The notes: generated by a model from the sequence alone, not told the origin. DNA of 64,000 nt from Xanthobacteraceae bacterium (GCA_019635585.1 JAHBZE010000002.1:806001-870000), one strand, 5' to 3'. Positions 25,085 through 35,105 are shown, counted from the stretch's first letter. Made by a program: numbers and translations.

Positions 25085-28000
25085 TCCGCTGCCTCCAGTT
25101 TGGCGACTGCATCCAGGTTGGCGGGTTGATCGGGGTTTGGCGTATCGAGCCAATCGACCTTCGACATCTTGCGGATGATGACGAATTCGTCGCGATTGGT
25201 CCCGATGGTGCCGTAATAGTTGAAGCCGTAGGCGAGTTGCGCGTAGCCGCCGATCATGTGCGTCGGTTTCACCACCGTGCGCGTGACAGAATTATGGATG
25301 CCGCCGCGTTGGCCAGTGATCTCCGATCCCGGCACGTTCACAATCTTCTCCTGCGCGTGATACATCAGGCACATGCCGTCTTTGACGCGCTGGGATACGA
25401 CCGCGCGCGCGGTGAGAGCGCCGTTCGCGTTATAGGCTTCGATCCAGTCGTTGTCGGCGATCCCGGCCTGAGCCGCGTCGTTCTCGGAAATCCAGACGAT
25501 CGGGCCGCCGCGGGAAAGCGTCAGCATCAGCAGATTGTCAGTGTAGGTGGAGTGAATGCCCCACTTCTGGTGCGGCGTGATGAAGTTCAGGACGATCTGC
25601 TTTTCGCCGTTCGGCTTGGAATCGATCACCGGTTTCACGGTTTTCAGATCGACCGGCGGACGATAGACGCAGAGCGCTTCGCCGAAGGCGCGCATCCAGA
25701 GATGATCCTGATAGAGCTGCTGGCGCCCGGAAAGCGTACGCCACGGGATCAGTTCATGCACATTCGTGTAGCCGGCGTTATAGCAAACCTTCTCTGACTC
25801 CAGCCCCGACCAGGTCGGCGCCGAGATAATCTTGCGCGGCTGCGCCACCACATCGCGGAAGCGAATCTTCTCGTCTTCTTTTGGAATCGCGAGGTGCCGG
25901 TGATCGAGACCTGTAGTCTGCGAAAGTGCGGCCCAGGCTTTGACCGCCACCTCACCGTTCGTTTCCGGCGCGAGCGAGAGGATTACTTCGGTCGCGTCGA
26001 TGTCGGTGTCGATTTTCGCAAGACCCTGCGACGCGCCCGCTTCGGTAACGACGCCGTTCAGGCGCTTCAGCAACTCAACCTCGTGCTGGGTGTTCCAGGC
26101 CATGCCTTTGACGGCATTGCCGAGCTTATCCATCAGCGGCCCGAGCGACGTGAAGCGCTTGTAGATATTCGGATAGTCGCGCTCGATCACCGCGACCGCA
26201 GGCATGGTCTTGCCGGGAATCGGCTCGACTTCGCCCTTCTTCCAATCCTTGACGTCGATGGCTTGCGCGATCTCGTTCACGCTGTCGTGCTGGATCGGAG
26301 TCAGCACTACGTCCTTTTCGACACCGAGGACCTCCGGCGCGACCTTGGAGAATTTTTTCGCGATCGCTTTGTAAATCTCCCAGTCGCTTCTCGCCTCCCA
26401 TGACGGATCGACCGCCGCCGTGAGGGGATGGATGAAGGGATGCATGTCCGAGGTATTGAGATCGTTCTTCTCGTACCACGTCGCGGTCGGCAGCACGATG
26501 TCGGAGTAAACGCAGGTCGTCGACATGCGGAAGTCGAGCGTGACCAAAAGATCGAGCTTTCCTTCCGGCCCCTTGTCGCGCCACGCGACCTCCTTCGGCT
26601 TCTGGCGGCCGGTCTCGCCGAGGTCCTTACCCTGCACGCCATGCGTGGTGCCGAGCAGATGCTTCAGGAAATATTCGTGGCCTTTGCCCGACGAGCCGAG
26701 GATGTTGGAGCGCCACACGAACATGTTGCGCGGCCAATTGTCCGGATGATCCGGGTCTTCGCAGGCCATCTGCAATTCGCCCGACTTCAATCCCTTCGCA
26801 ACATAGTCCTTCGCTTCCAGCCCGGCGGCCTCCGCTTTCTTCGCGAGGTCGAGCGAGTTCTGCCTGAGCTGCGGCGCCGACGGCAGCCAGCCCATGCGCT
26901 CGGCACGCACGTTGTAGTCGATCAGTGCACCATCCCACGAACCCGCGGGCGCGGTCGGCGAAAGGATTTCCTCGATGCCCACGGTCTCGTAGCGCCACTG
27001 GTCGGTATGCGCGTAGAAGAACGAGGTCGAGTTCTGCTGCCGCGGCGGGCGGCCCCAGTCGAGGCCGAAAGCAAGCGGCAGCCAGCCTGACTGCGGACGC
27101 AGCTTCTCCTGCCCGACATAATGCGACCAACCGCCGCCGGACTGGCCCACGCAACCGCACATCACCAGCATATTGATGACGCCGCGATAGTTCATGTCGC
27201 AGTGATACCAGTGGTTCATCGCCGCCCCGATGATGATCATCGAACGGCCCTTGGTCTTTTCCGCATTCAGCGCGAATTCGCGCGCGACCGTGATGATCTG
27301 GTCGCGCGGCACACCCGTGATCTTCTCGGCCCAGGCCGGCGTATAGGGCGCGATTTCGTCGTAGGATTTGGCGACATTCGGATCGCCGAAGCCGCGCTCA
27401 AGCCCGTAGTTCGCGGCCATGAGATCGAACACGGTCGCGACCAGCGCTTCGCCGTCCTTCAGCTTCACGCGCTTGACCGGAACCTTGCGCATCAGCACGT
27501 CGGGATGATCGGTGCCCTGAAAGTGATCGTGCTCGCGATTGCCGAAATACGGGAAGCCCACATTCGCGAATTCATCATGTGACATTGCGAAGGAAAGCCG
27601 CAGATCCGTGTCGCGGCCTTCGGAATCCTTCTCTTCAAGATTCCACTTGCCCTTCTCCCCCCAGCGAAAGCCGACCGAGCCGCGCGGCACGACGATGCTC
27701 TCCGACGTTTCGTCGAAGGCAACGGTCTTCCATTCGGGGTTATTTGTTTCGCCAAGGTTGTCGGCGAAATCCGAAGCACGCAGTTGGCGGTCCGGCACCA
27801 GCCGGCCGTTCTGCTCGGCCAACTTCACCAGCATCGGCATGTCGGTGTATTGGCGGACGTAGTCCTCGAAATACTTCGCCTGCCGGTCGAGATAGAACTC
27901 GCGCAGGATGACGTGCCCCATCGCCATCGCGAGTGCCGCATCCGTGCCCTGCTTCACCGAAATCCATAGATCGGCGAACTTCGACGCCTCCGAATAGTCT

Positions 28001-28845
28001 GGAGAAATCACCACGCTTTTCGCGCCGCGATAACGCGCTTCGGTATAAAAGTGCGCGTCCGGCGTGCGCGTCTGCGGGACGTTCGAACCCCAGAGAATAA
28101 GGAATCCGGAATTGTACCAGTCAGCGCTTTCGGGAACGTCGGTCTGCTCGCCCCAGGTCTGCGGCGACGATGGCGGCAAGTCACAGTACCAGTCGTAGAA
28201 CGACATGCAGACGCCGCCGATCAGCGAGAGATAGCGCGAGCCTGCGGCATAGGAGACCATCGACATCGCCGGGATCGGTGAGAAACCGATGATACGGTCT
28301 GGGCCGTGTTTCCTGATTGTGTAGGCGTTCGCAGCAGCAATAATCTCCGTGACTTCGTCCCACTGCGCGCGCACGAAACCGCCAAGCCCGCGCCGCGACG
28401 TATAAGTCTCGCGTTTCGCCGCGTCCTCGACGATCGAGGCCCACGCCGCGACCGGCGTGCGCATCACGCGCGCCTCGCGCCACAGCCGCAACAAGCGCGA
28501 ACGCACCAGCGGATATTTCACGCGATTGCCGGAATAGAGATACCAGGAATAGCTCGCGCCACGCGAACAGCCGCGCGGTTCGTGGTTAGGCAACTCGGGC
28601 CGCGTGCGCGGATAATCCGTCTGCTGCGTTTCCCAGGTGACGATGCCGCCCTTGACGTAGATCTTCCACGAGCAGGAGCCGGTGCAATTCGCGCCATGCG
28701 TCGAACGCACGATCTTGTCGTGCTGCCAGCGCTTTCGATAGCCATCTTCCCAGCGGCGGTCTTCCGACGTCGTAATTCCGTGACCGTCGGCGAAGGGCTC
28801 GCTTGGGCGGCGGAAGAACGTCAACCGGTCCAGAAAGTGACTCAT
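25081..28845 (-). CDS. narG: Respiratory nitrate reductase alpha subunit (molybdenum catalytic subunit)
   Basis: NarG reduces nitrate to nitrite at a bis-MGD molybdenum centre. The 1254-residue protein has normal length. The FS0 cluster region is present: STHGANCTGSCSWKIYV with the ligating His and two Cys, and EPRGCSRGASYSWYLY with a later Cys. SFYDWYCDLPPSSPQTWGEQ contains the region of the Asp ligand of molybdenum. Downstream, FRMSTTCVYSDIVLPTATWY and the C-terminal MGD-binding domain are intact. There is no Tat signal, as usual for the membrane-bound cytoplasmic enzyme. The start MSHFLDRLTFF at 28845 overlaps narK by four bases. Confidence 0.96.
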   Translation of the reverse strand: MSHFLDRLTFFRRPSEPFADGHGITTSEDRRWEDGYRKRWQHDKIVRSTHGANCTGSCSWKIYVKGGIVTWETQQTDYPRTRPELPNHEPRGCSRGASYSWYLYSGNRVKYPLVRSRLLRLWREARVMRTPVAAWASIVEDAAKRETYTSRRGLGGFVRAQWDEVTEIIAAANAYTIRKHGPDRIIGFSPIPAMSMVSYAAGSRYLSLIGGVCMSFYDWYCDLPPSSPQTWGEQTDVPESADWYNSGFLILWGSNVPQTRTPDAHFYTEARYRGAKSVVISPDYSEASKFADLWISVKQGTDAALAMAMGHVILREFYLDRQAKYFEDYVRQYTDMPMLVKLAEQNGRLVPDRQLRASDFADNLGETNNPEWKTVAFDETSESIVVPRGSVGFRWGEKGKWNLEEKDSEGRDTDLRLSFAMSHDEFANVGFPYFGNREHDHFQGTDHPDVLMRKVPVKRVKLKDGEALVATVFDLMAANYGLERGFGDPNVAKSYDEIAPYTPAWAEKITGVPRDQIITVAREFALNAEKTKGRSMIIIGAAMNHWYHCDMNYRGVINMLVMCGCVGQSGGGWSHYVGQEKLRPQSGWLPLAFGLDWGRPPRQQNSTSFFYAHTDQWRYETVGIEEILSPTAPAGSWDGALIDYNVRAERMGWLPSAPQLRQNSLDLAKKAEAAGLEAKDYVAKGLKSGELQMACEDPDHPDNWPRNMFVWRSNILGSSGKGHEYFLKHLLGTTHGVQGKDLGETGRQKPKEVAWRDKGPEGKLDLLVTLDFRMSTTCVYSDIVLPTATWYEKNDLNTSDMHPFIHPLTAAVDPSWEARSDWEIYKAIAKKFSKVAPEVLGVEKDVVLTPIQHDSVNEIAQAIDVKDWKKGEVEPIPGKTMPAVAVIERDYPNIYKRFTSLGPLMDKLGNAVKGMAWNTQHEVELLKRLNGVVTEAGASQGLAKIDTDIDATEVILSLAPETNGEVAVKAWAALSQTTGLDHRHLAIPKEDEKIRFRDVVAQPRKIISAPTWSGLESEKVCYNAGYTNVHELIPWRTLSGRQQLYQDHLWMRAFGEALCVYRPPVDLKTVKPVIDSKPNGEKQIVLNFITPHQKWGIHSTYTDNLLMLTLSRGGPIVWISENDAAQAGIADNDWIEAYNANGALTARAVVSQRVKDGMCLMYHAQEKIVNVPGSEITGQRGGIHNSVTRTVVKPTHMIGGYAQLAYGFNYYGTIGTNRDEFVIIRKMSKVDWLDTPNPDQPANLDAVAKLEAAE

Positions 28846-31592
28846 TTCGAGGCTCCTGCGATTGCGAGCGTTGGCTTGCTGTTTCTTTCGACGTCGTAGA
28901 GCAGCCCGCCACGACGGGTGTAGAAGAACCACGTGATCGCGATGCAGCTTGCGTAGAACACGAGGAAGCCCCAAAGCGCCGCTTCGACACCGCCGGTCAT
29001 CGCAATCGAAGTGCCGTAGCTCTTCGGGATGAAGAAGGCGCCGTAGGCCGCGATCGCGGAGGTGAAGCCGATGATCGCCGCCGATTCCATCTCGACTTGC
29101 TTGTTACGGTCTGCTGCATTGGCGCGTGGCATCAGGCGCATCAGCTCCTTGCGCATGATTGCGGGGATCATCTGGAAGGTGGACGCGTTGCCGACGCCGC
29201 TTGCAAAGAACAGGAGCAGGAAGCTCGCGAAGAAGCCGGTGAATGCGTAGGGCTGATCCTTGACGCCGAGGAAATAAAGAACCCCCAGCACGCCAATCGC
29301 CATCAGCACGAAGACCCAGAGCGTCACGCGGCCGCCGCCGAAACGATCCGAAATCCAGCCGGTGGCCGAACGCGAGATCGCACCGACCAGCGGCCCAAGG
29401 AAAGCGAGTTGCAACGCATCGACTGCGGGGAACTGCGTCTTGGTGAGCAGCGGGAACGCCGCCGAGTAGCCGATGAAGGAGCCGAAGGTGCCGGTATAGA
29501 GCCAGCACATGATCCAGTTGTGCTTGCGCTGGAAGATCACCGACTGTTCGGCGAACGAAGCGCGCATGGAAGCGATGTCGTCCATGCCGAACCAGGCTGC
29601 AAAGGCGGACGCGACGATGAACGGAACCCAGATAAAACCCGCGTTCTGCAGGAAAATCCGGGTTGTCTTGCCGCCTTCGGTCGCAACTTGCGGATCGCCG
29701 CCGAGCCAGCCGAAAACACCGTAGACGATTACGAGCGGGATCACGAACTGCGCGACGCTGACACCCAGATTGCCGAGACCGGCATTCAGTGCGAGCGCAT
29801 TCCCCTTTTCCGATTTTGGAAAGAAGAAGCTGATGTTAGCCATCGAGGAGGCAAAGTTACCGCCGCCGAACCCGCACAAAAGCGCTAACCCGAGGAAAAT
29901 GAAATAGGGTGTTTCCGGATTGCGAACGGCAAAACCGATACCGAGTGCCGGAATGATCAGCGACCAGGTCGCAAGCGTGGTCCACAAGCGCCCACCGAAG
30001 ATCGGTGGCATGAAAGAATAGAAGATGCGCAGCGTCGCGCCTGACAGACCCGGTAATGCAGCGAGCCAGAACAGCTGATCGGTCGTGAATTTGAATCCGA
30101 CCGCGGGCAGTTTCGCGACCACGATCGACCAGACCATCCATACAGCGAAGGAAAGCAGGAGTGCGGGAATGGAGATCCAGAGATTGCGGCGCGCGATCGC
30201 CCTGCCCGTCTTGCTCCAGAACGCGGCATTCTCCGGTTCCCACTTCTGGATGAGTTTCGGATTCGTGATTGCCGCATGTTTCGGCTCGTGCACGCTCTGC
30301 AATTCGGGGAATTGCGGCAACGATTGCCGTTTCTCGATCGTAACGCTGCTTTCCATGTTGCGGATCGCGAAGTGCATCCAGATCAGCGACCCGGACGCGA
30401 TCACGAACAGCAGCATGAAGCAGCTCGTCCAGATGCCAGTGAGATCGTTCAGCACGCCAAAGGCGATCGGCAGCACGAAGCCGCCAAGGCCGCCGATCAT
30501 GCCGACCAGACCACCGACCGCGCCGACATTGTTCGGGTAATAGACCGGAATGTGTTTGAAGACCGCGGCCTTGCCGAGGCTCATGAAGAAGCCGAGCACG
30601 AAGACAAGCACGGTGAAGCCGATCAGACCGGTCGCGAACTCGAAAGTGAAGAGGCCGCGCGTCGTTTGCACCGTATAGGCTGTTGGCGGATAGGACAGGA
30701 TGAAAGTAGCCGCGACCGAAACTAGGAATGTCCAGTACATCACGCGACGTGCGCCATAACGGTCGGAAAGGTGGCCGCCATAGGCGCGGAAGATGCTCGC
30801 CGGAATCGAGTAGGCGGCAGCGAACATGCCGGCCGACTTGATGTCGAGGTTGTAGACGCCGATCAGATAGCGCGGCAGCCAGAGCGAAAGCGCGACGAAC
30901 GCGCCGAAGACGAAGAAGTAGTAGAGCGCGAAGCGCCAGACTTGTACGTTTCTGAGCGGCGCAAGTTCCAGCCAGGCGCTCTTCGGCTTGTCGCCGCGTG
31001 CGCGGCGCGCTTTCAGAACCGGGTCATCACTCGTCGTCAGCCAATAAACGATCGCCATGATCGCGATCGCAAGCGCCCAGACTTTCGCTGTCGTCTGCCA
31101 GCCATAAGCGACAAGAACAAACGGAGCGGCGAACTTCGTAACCGCCGCGCCGACATTGCCCGCACCGAAGATGCCGAGCGCGATGCCCTGCTTTTCCGGG
31201 GGAAACCAGCGCGAGACATAGGCGACGCCGACCGAGAACGAGCCGCCGGCGATGCCGACACCGAGTGCCGCAAGCAGAAACTGCGGATAGGTCGTGGCCC
31301 AGGTCAGAAGGTATGTCGCAACCGCTGCCGCGAGCATCGTCGCCGTATAGACGATGCGCCCGCCGTACTGGTCGGCCCATACGCCGAGTGCAATGCGGAT
31401 GAGCGAGCCGGTTAGTATCGGTGTACCGACAAGCAGACCGAACTGAGTCTCACTTAGACCAAGCTGCTGCTTGATGCTGATTCCGATGATTGCAAATATT
31501 GTCCAGACTGCGAAGCAGACGGTGAACGCCACCGTCGACATCCACAACGCTGCGCGCTGTCCCTTAAGCGCCGTCTCCGCTTTCGCTGGCAT
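28842..31592 (-). CDS. narK: Fused NarK1-NarK2 nitrate/nitrite transporter
   Basis: The 916-residue protein consists of two MFS halves. The first (about 1-420) is NarK1-like, a nitrate/proton symporter type, with the nitrate signature regions GVGIAGGSFSVGVAYVSRWF and GAVGGLVGMIGGLGGFVLP. The second (about 455-890) is NarK2-like, a nitrate/nitrite antiporter type, with ALLCGFGGGNFASSMANISF. Fusions of this kind are known in Paracoccus and relatives. It is the first gene of the nar operon, so uptake and nitrite export are made with the enzyme. The FNR-type box lies 72 bases upstream of the start. Confidence 0.93.
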   Translation of the reverse strand: MPAKAETALKGQRAALWMSTVAFTVCFAVWTIFAIIGISIKQQLGLSETQFGLLVGTPILTGSLIRIALGVWADQYGGRIVYTATMLAAAVATYLLTWATTYPQFLLAALGVGIAGGSFSVGVAYVSRWFPPEKQGIALGIFGAGNVGAAVTKFAAPFVLVAYGWQTTAKVWALAIAIMAIVYWLTTSDDPVLKARRARGDKPKSAWLELAPLRNVQVWRFALYYFFVFGAFVALSLWLPRYLIGVYNLDIKSAGMFAAAYSIPASIFRAYGGHLSDRYGARRVMYWTFLVSVAATFILSYPPTAYTVQTTRGLFTFEFATGLIGFTVLVFVLGFFMSLGKAAVFKHIPVYYPNNVGAVGGLVGMIGGLGGFVLPIAFGVLNDLTGIWTSCFMLLFVIASGSLIWMHFAIRNMESSVTIEKRQSLPQFPELQSVHEPKHAAITNPKLIQKWEPENAAFWSKTGRAIARRNLWISIPALLLSFAVWMVWSIVVAKLPAVGFKFTTDQLFWLAALPGLSGATLRIFYSFMPPIFGGRLWTTLATWSLIIPALGIGFAVRNPETPYFIFLGLALLCGFGGGNFASSMANISFFFPKSEKGNALALNAGLGNLGVSVAQFVIPLVIVYGVFGWLGGDPQVATEGGKTTRIFLQNAGFIWVPFIVASAFAAWFGMDDIASMRASFAEQSVIFQRKHNWIMCWLYTGTFGSFIGYSAAFPLLTKTQFPAVDALQLAFLGPLVGAISRSATGWISDRFGGGRVTLWVFVLMAIGVLGVLYFLGVKDQPYAFTGFFASFLLLFFASGVGNASTFQMIPAIMRKELMRLMPRANAADRNKQVEMESAAIIGFTSAIAAYGAFFIPKSYGTSIAMTGGVEAALWGFLVFYASCIAITWFFYTRRGGLLYDVERNSKPTLAIAGASK

Positions 31593-31663
31593 TTTCTACC
31601 CCCGCGCTTTGCAAAATTAGAATTGCTCTCGAAGGGATTAGAACGACGCATAGTCGGCAACTA

Positions 31664-31677
31664 TTGACGTGGGTCAA
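31664..31677. promoter_or_regulatory. FNR/NarR-type box upstream of narK
   Basis: TTGACGTGGGTCAA is a TTGA-N6-TCAA dyad with a five-base perfect arm (TTGAC/GTCAA). It is 72 bases upstream of the narK start, a distance that would suit activation from about -41.5 with a leader of roughly 30 bases. Confidence 0.7.
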
Positions 31678-31756
31678 GCGCCGCGTAGCCCGACGAGTAA
31701 AGTTTGCACCGGGCTTCGAAGGAAGATGATTTGATTATCTTTCTACGTTCTTGAAA

Positions 31757-31770
31757 TTGACTATTATCAA
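31757..31770. promoter_or_regulatory. Second FNR-type box, next to the regulator gene
   Basis: TTGACTATTATCAA again has TTGA-N6-TCAA form and lies 30 bases upstream of the Crp/Fnr gene. So near its start, it would more likely overlap the promoter and repress the regulator's own gene than activate it. Confidence 0.55.
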
Positions 31771-31799
31771 CCTGCGGCCAACAAAAGGTTCGTTCGCAA

Positions 31800-32495
31800 A
31801 TGCGTGAAACCGATCTGAAAACTTTACAAGGACTGCAGCTCTTCAAAAAAATGTCGGCGCGCCAGCTTATGCGGCTCACGCAACCGGCTTCTTTACAGCG
31901 CTATCCGCAGAACACTCATCTCGTGACGGAGGGAGATCGGCCAGATTTTCTGCACGTATTGCTCGAGGGCTGCGTCGAGCTTTTCGCGTCGCACAACGGC
32001 CGGCAAACCACGACCGATATCTTGCGCCCGACGACTACCTTCATTCTGGCCGCGGTGATTTTGGATCAGCCCTATCTGAAATCCGCGAAAACGCTTTTGG
32101 AATCACGCGTCTTGCTGCTGCCTGCTGAAGCGGTTCGTGGCGTATTTCGAGAGGATCCCGATTTTGCCTACGCGACAATCGCAGAACTGGCGCAGCGCTA
32201 CCGCAGCGTTACCAAACTTCTGAAGGACCAGAAGCTGCGCTCCACACCCGAGCGGCTCGCGAACTGGCTTCTTAAAGCTGCCAGCGTGAATGGAAATACA
32301 GGATCGGTCACGCTGGACTTCGAGAAAAAGACGCTCGCGTCCCTGCTCGGTACCACGCCCGAGAACCTCTCTCGAGCGCTTGCGCAGCTCGAGCAAATCG
32401 GCGTGCGGACGTCCGGCCGGACGATCGCGATTACCGACCTGAACGGTCTTCGCGACTATGCCAAACCCTCGCCGCTGATCGACGACGGCATCTGA
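31800..32495 (+). CDS. Crp/Fnr-family regulator without iron-sulfur cysteines (NarR/DNR-like)
   Basis: The 231-residue protein has an N-terminal cyclic-nucleotide-type beta barrel (about 20-130, HLVTEGDRPDFLHVLLEGCV) and a C-terminal winged helix (about 150-220) with LASLLGTTPENLSRALAQLE as the recognition helix. The four cysteines of oxygen-sensing FNR are absent, so it should sense something other than oxygen through a cluster. In Paracoccus the NarR protein of this type, adjacent to narK, activates narKGHJI in response to nitrate or nitrite. Position and boxes support the same role here. Naming it NarR would need phylogeny. Confidence 0.8.
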   Translation: MRETDLKTLQGLQLFKKMSARQLMRLTQPASLQRYPQNTHLVTEGDRPDFLHVLLEGCVELFASHNGRQTTTDILRPTTTFILAAVILDQPYLKSAKTLLESRVLLLPAEAVRGVFREDPDFAYATIAELAQRYRSVTKLLKDQKLRSTPERLANWLLKAASVNGNTGSVTLDFEKKTLASLLGTTPENLSRALAQLEQIGVRTSGRTIAITDLNGLRDYAKPSPLIDDGI

Positions 32496-32504
32496 TACTC
32501 GCTG

Positions 32505-33086
32505 TTACGACAGGGCGAACCGCGACCCAATTCGCTTATTCACCCAGGCCGAGAGATACCCGGCTTCCTTTACGTCGCAGATGTCGGAAAAGCCTTCGGC
32601 GAAGCGGCGCCATGATTCCATATTGCGGCGGGGAACCCCGACAAGCGTCGGAATCTCGTGGGCGACGGCTCGCGCAAGCAAGTCGCGCAGGCCCCCGCCT
32701 TCCGCCTCCGTGCGCCCGAATTTATTGATGATCAGAAGATCGCAGCCGTATTCGAACGCATCCTCGAGCATCTCGCCGGCGGTCAAAAGCATCTCGACAT
32801 CGAGCCGGCAGCCGCGCGCCAGCGCACCGCGATCCTTGGAGATATGGATTACCTTACCGCTGCCGAGTTCTTCCAGATCCATGTCGCATTTAGGCCGATT
32901 GGGTACCGCCCGATTGCGCTGCACGAGACCGCGGACCAGAACACCGTTCGCACGCAGACCATAACCCAGCGACGACAGCGCACGATCGGCGGCAAAACCA
33001 TCGTCATAAACGACCGCAAGCAGCCTGCAGTCTTCCTTCGCGGAATTTTTCCCGGACCCAATGGCGGTGAACGCTTCGACTGCCAT
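32505..33086 (-). CDS. DUF2478 protein (molybdenum-linked, putative NTP-binding)
   Basis: The 193-residue protein matches the DUF2478 type: LLAVVYDDGFAADRALSSLG at the start, then DLLIINKFGRTEAEGGGLRD in the middle and PTLVGVPRRNMESWRRFA at the end. Relatives lie beside molybdate transport or denitrification genes and are suspected of a role in molybdenum handling; function is not proven. The start at 33086 follows GAGAGGGG; the longer frame overlaps nnrS. It is the last gene of the group CBS-BON, nnrS, DUF2478. Confidence 0.8.
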   Translation of the reverse strand: MAVEAFTAIGSGKNSAKEDCRLLAVVYDDGFAADRALSSLGYGLRANGVLVRGLVQRNRAVPNRPKCDMDLEELGSGKVIHISKDRGALARGCRLDVEMLLTAGEMLEDAFEYGCDLLIINKFGRTEAEGGGLRDLLARAVAHEIPTLVGVPRRNMESWRRFAEGFSDICDVKEAGYLSAWVNKRIGSRFALS

Positions 33087-33090
33087 TTCG

Positions 33091-34278
33091 TTACCCCTCT
33101 CCCGCAGCAGGGCCACACAGAATCGGGCCATAGGCCAGCGCAAAGCCGAAAAATCCCGCCGACCATGCGAGACCCGAAGCCATGAGCAGCGCAAGATTCC
33201 ACTCCGGCACAAGCGGGCTCAGAATGCGCAGCAACGCGCTCGCGATCACTGCCAGATAAATCCATTGCACTGCCGGCGAGGCCGCCAACGCCCTTCCGGT
33301 GTGACCCAGACTCGCGCGCGTCATCACCGCGAGAATCATGGTTCCGGTCGCGCCCGCGGTCCATGCGTGAATACCCGCGCTGCGCGGAATCTCGCCGAGC
33401 GCGCCGAACGCAAGCAGTACGAAACCCAGCGGAATAAAGGCATAGGCCGCGTGAAGCACGAGCACGATCGGTACGCGCGCGGCGCGTTCTCCCGCCCAGC
33501 GTAGAAGTCGCCATCCTTGCGCGATACCCGCGGCGAGCAAGGCAAAAGCCGTGACCGGGGAAGCAGGCTGTGCGACCCATACGACCAAGGCAAACAGACT
33601 GATAACGATACTCACCACATCGAAGCGGCCGAAACTCGCGGGCATCCGTCCCGCGCTTTGCCGCGCAAGCCAATTATGCGTGAAGCTCGGCACAATACGG
33701 CCGCCCACCAGCGAGATCAGCAGGATGACCGCGCTCAGGCCGATGCGCGTGCCGAAGTCGGCGCTGCCCCGGTAATGTGCCTCCAGATGAAAAATGAGAT
33801 TGCCCGCGATCAGGACGCTCACTACGCCGATCACCCTGAGATTGCGCCAGTTCTGGCCGGCAATGATCTCTCGCGATGCGATCACGGCAACGACGAGCAG
33901 GAAAGCGACGTCGATTACCGCGGCCGGCGCCCATCCGATTTGCGCCGAGTTGAAAACGGCAATGCGCCCGGCAGCCCAAAGAAGAAAGAGTGCGAATAGC
34001 GGCAGCCCGCGCACCGGCAGCCGCTTGGTCCAGTTCGGAATCGCCGTCAGCAGAAATCCGGTGATGATCGCAGGCACAAAGCCGTACAGCATTTCGTGCA
34101 CATGCCAGTCGAGCGAATGGAACGCGGTTCCGACATTGCCGCCGGTGCGGAAAAGATGAAGCCACAGGAGCACCACCGCTCCGGCATAGATCGCACCGAA
34201 GAGAAAGAACGGACGAAAGCCGTAGGAGAAAAGCGCGCTCCCCGAAAAGCGGATCGGCTGTTTGTCAACGTCCGTCAT
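33091..34278 (-). CDS. nnrS: NnrS family membrane protein
   Basis: NnrS is a haem- and copper-containing inner-membrane protein that protects against nitric oxide during denitrification. The 395-residue protein has about 12 hydrophobic segments and starts FSYGFRPFFLFGAIYAGAVV, followed by DWHVHEMLYGFVPAIITGFL with the conserved histidines, and a later IHAWTAGATGTMILAVMTRA. The start at 34278 lacks a strong ribosome-binding site but fits the family. Placement downstream of an FNR-type box and next to nar genes agrees with the role. Confidence 0.92.
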   Translation of the reverse strand: MTDVDKQPIRFSGSALFSYGFRPFFLFGAIYAGAVVLLWLHLFRTGGNVGTAFHSLDWHVHEMLYGFVPAIITGFLLTAIPNWTKRLPVRGLPLFALFLLWAAGRIAVFNSAQIGWAPAAVIDVAFLLVVAVIASREIIAGQNWRNLRVIGVVSVLIAGNLIFHLEAHYRGSADFGTRIGLSAVILLISLVGGRIVPSFTHNWLARQSAGRMPASFGRFDVVSIVISLFALVVWVAQPASPVTAFALLAAGIAQGWRLLRWAGERAARVPIVLVLHAAYAFIPLGFVLLAFGALGEIPRSAGIHAWTAGATGTMILAVMTRASLGHTGRALAASPAVQWIYLAVIASALLRILSPLVPEWNLALLMASGLAWSAGFFGFALAYGPILCGPAAGEG

Positions 34279-34332
34279 TTCGCCGCCCTGAATTGCTGCC
34301 CGCGAGAACACATCGCGGGCAGCGTTACAAGC

Positions 34333-35019
34333 TTACATCCAGGCCGGAAACGGCTCGAGCACGATATTGTCCTTGATCGCCTTCACGCCCGCGATGTTCT
34401 CGACTGCCACGCGCAAGGCGTTCCGCTCGGCTTCGGAATGAACCGTTCCCCAGAGATGAACCGTTCCGTCCTTTACGGTGATGTTGATCGAACTGGTGTT
34501 CGCCCAGGACTCCGCCTCGATTCGCTTTCGCGCTTTCTCGCGGATCTGCTCGTCGCCGAGATCGGTATGCACTCTCTGCGGCGCGGTTGCGATCGCCTGG
34601 ACCAGGTTGGCGCGCGTGACAATCCCGACAAGGCCGCCGTTCTGGCAGACCGGCACCCGTTTGATCCGATGACGCTCGAACAACTCGGCCACTTTGTCCA
34701 GCGGCGTTTCGGGATCCACCGTGATCACATCGTTCGTCATCAAATCTTTGATCAGCCGGGAATGCGCCCGGGCATATTCCTCGGCGAGCTGAATGTTGCT
34801 GACGAATAACGACAGCCACCAGGAACGGTGTTTCTGCGTGCCAATCTCGGCGCGGCGCACAAGATCGCCCTCGCTTACAATGCCGATGAGACGTCCCTTC
34901 TCATCGATGATCGGCAGTGCACTGATTCCGTTCTCGGTCAGCACCTTGGCAACCTCGCGAACGGTCATGTCTGCCCGCCCGACCTTTACCGGCGATACCA
35001 TCACATGTTTGGCTTTCAT
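34333..35019 (-). CDS. CBS-pair and BON-domain protein
   Basis: The 228-residue protein has two CBS motifs (residues about 1-60 and 85-145: MVSPVKVGRADMTVREVAKV and LMTNDVITVDPETPLDKVAE) followed by a BON domain (about 155-225: INITVKDGTVHLWGTVHSEA). CBS pairs bind adenine nucleotides, and BON domains often bind membranes. CAGGAGG precedes the ATG at 35019. It is transcribed towards nnrS 54 bases downstream. Such proteins are common in anaerobically induced regulons; the role is unknown. Confidence 0.88.
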   Translation of the reverse strand: MKAKHVMVSPVKVGRADMTVREVAKVLTENGISALPIIDEKGRLIGIVSEGDLVRRAEIGTQKHRSWWLSLFVSNIQLAEEYARAHSRLIKDLMTNDVITVDPETPLDKVAELFERHRIKRVPVCQNGGLVGIVTRANLVQAIATAPQRVHTDLGDEQIREKARKRIEAESWANTSSINITVKDGTVHLWGTVHSEAERNALRVAVENIAGVKAIKDNIVLEPFPAWM

Positions 35020-35105
35020 GACGACCTCCTGAGAATAAACGAAATTCCACTCCATTCGGGAGGTAGCAGCCTTGATGCCCGTCAAATACAGGCGTCTTGC
35101 ACGAT

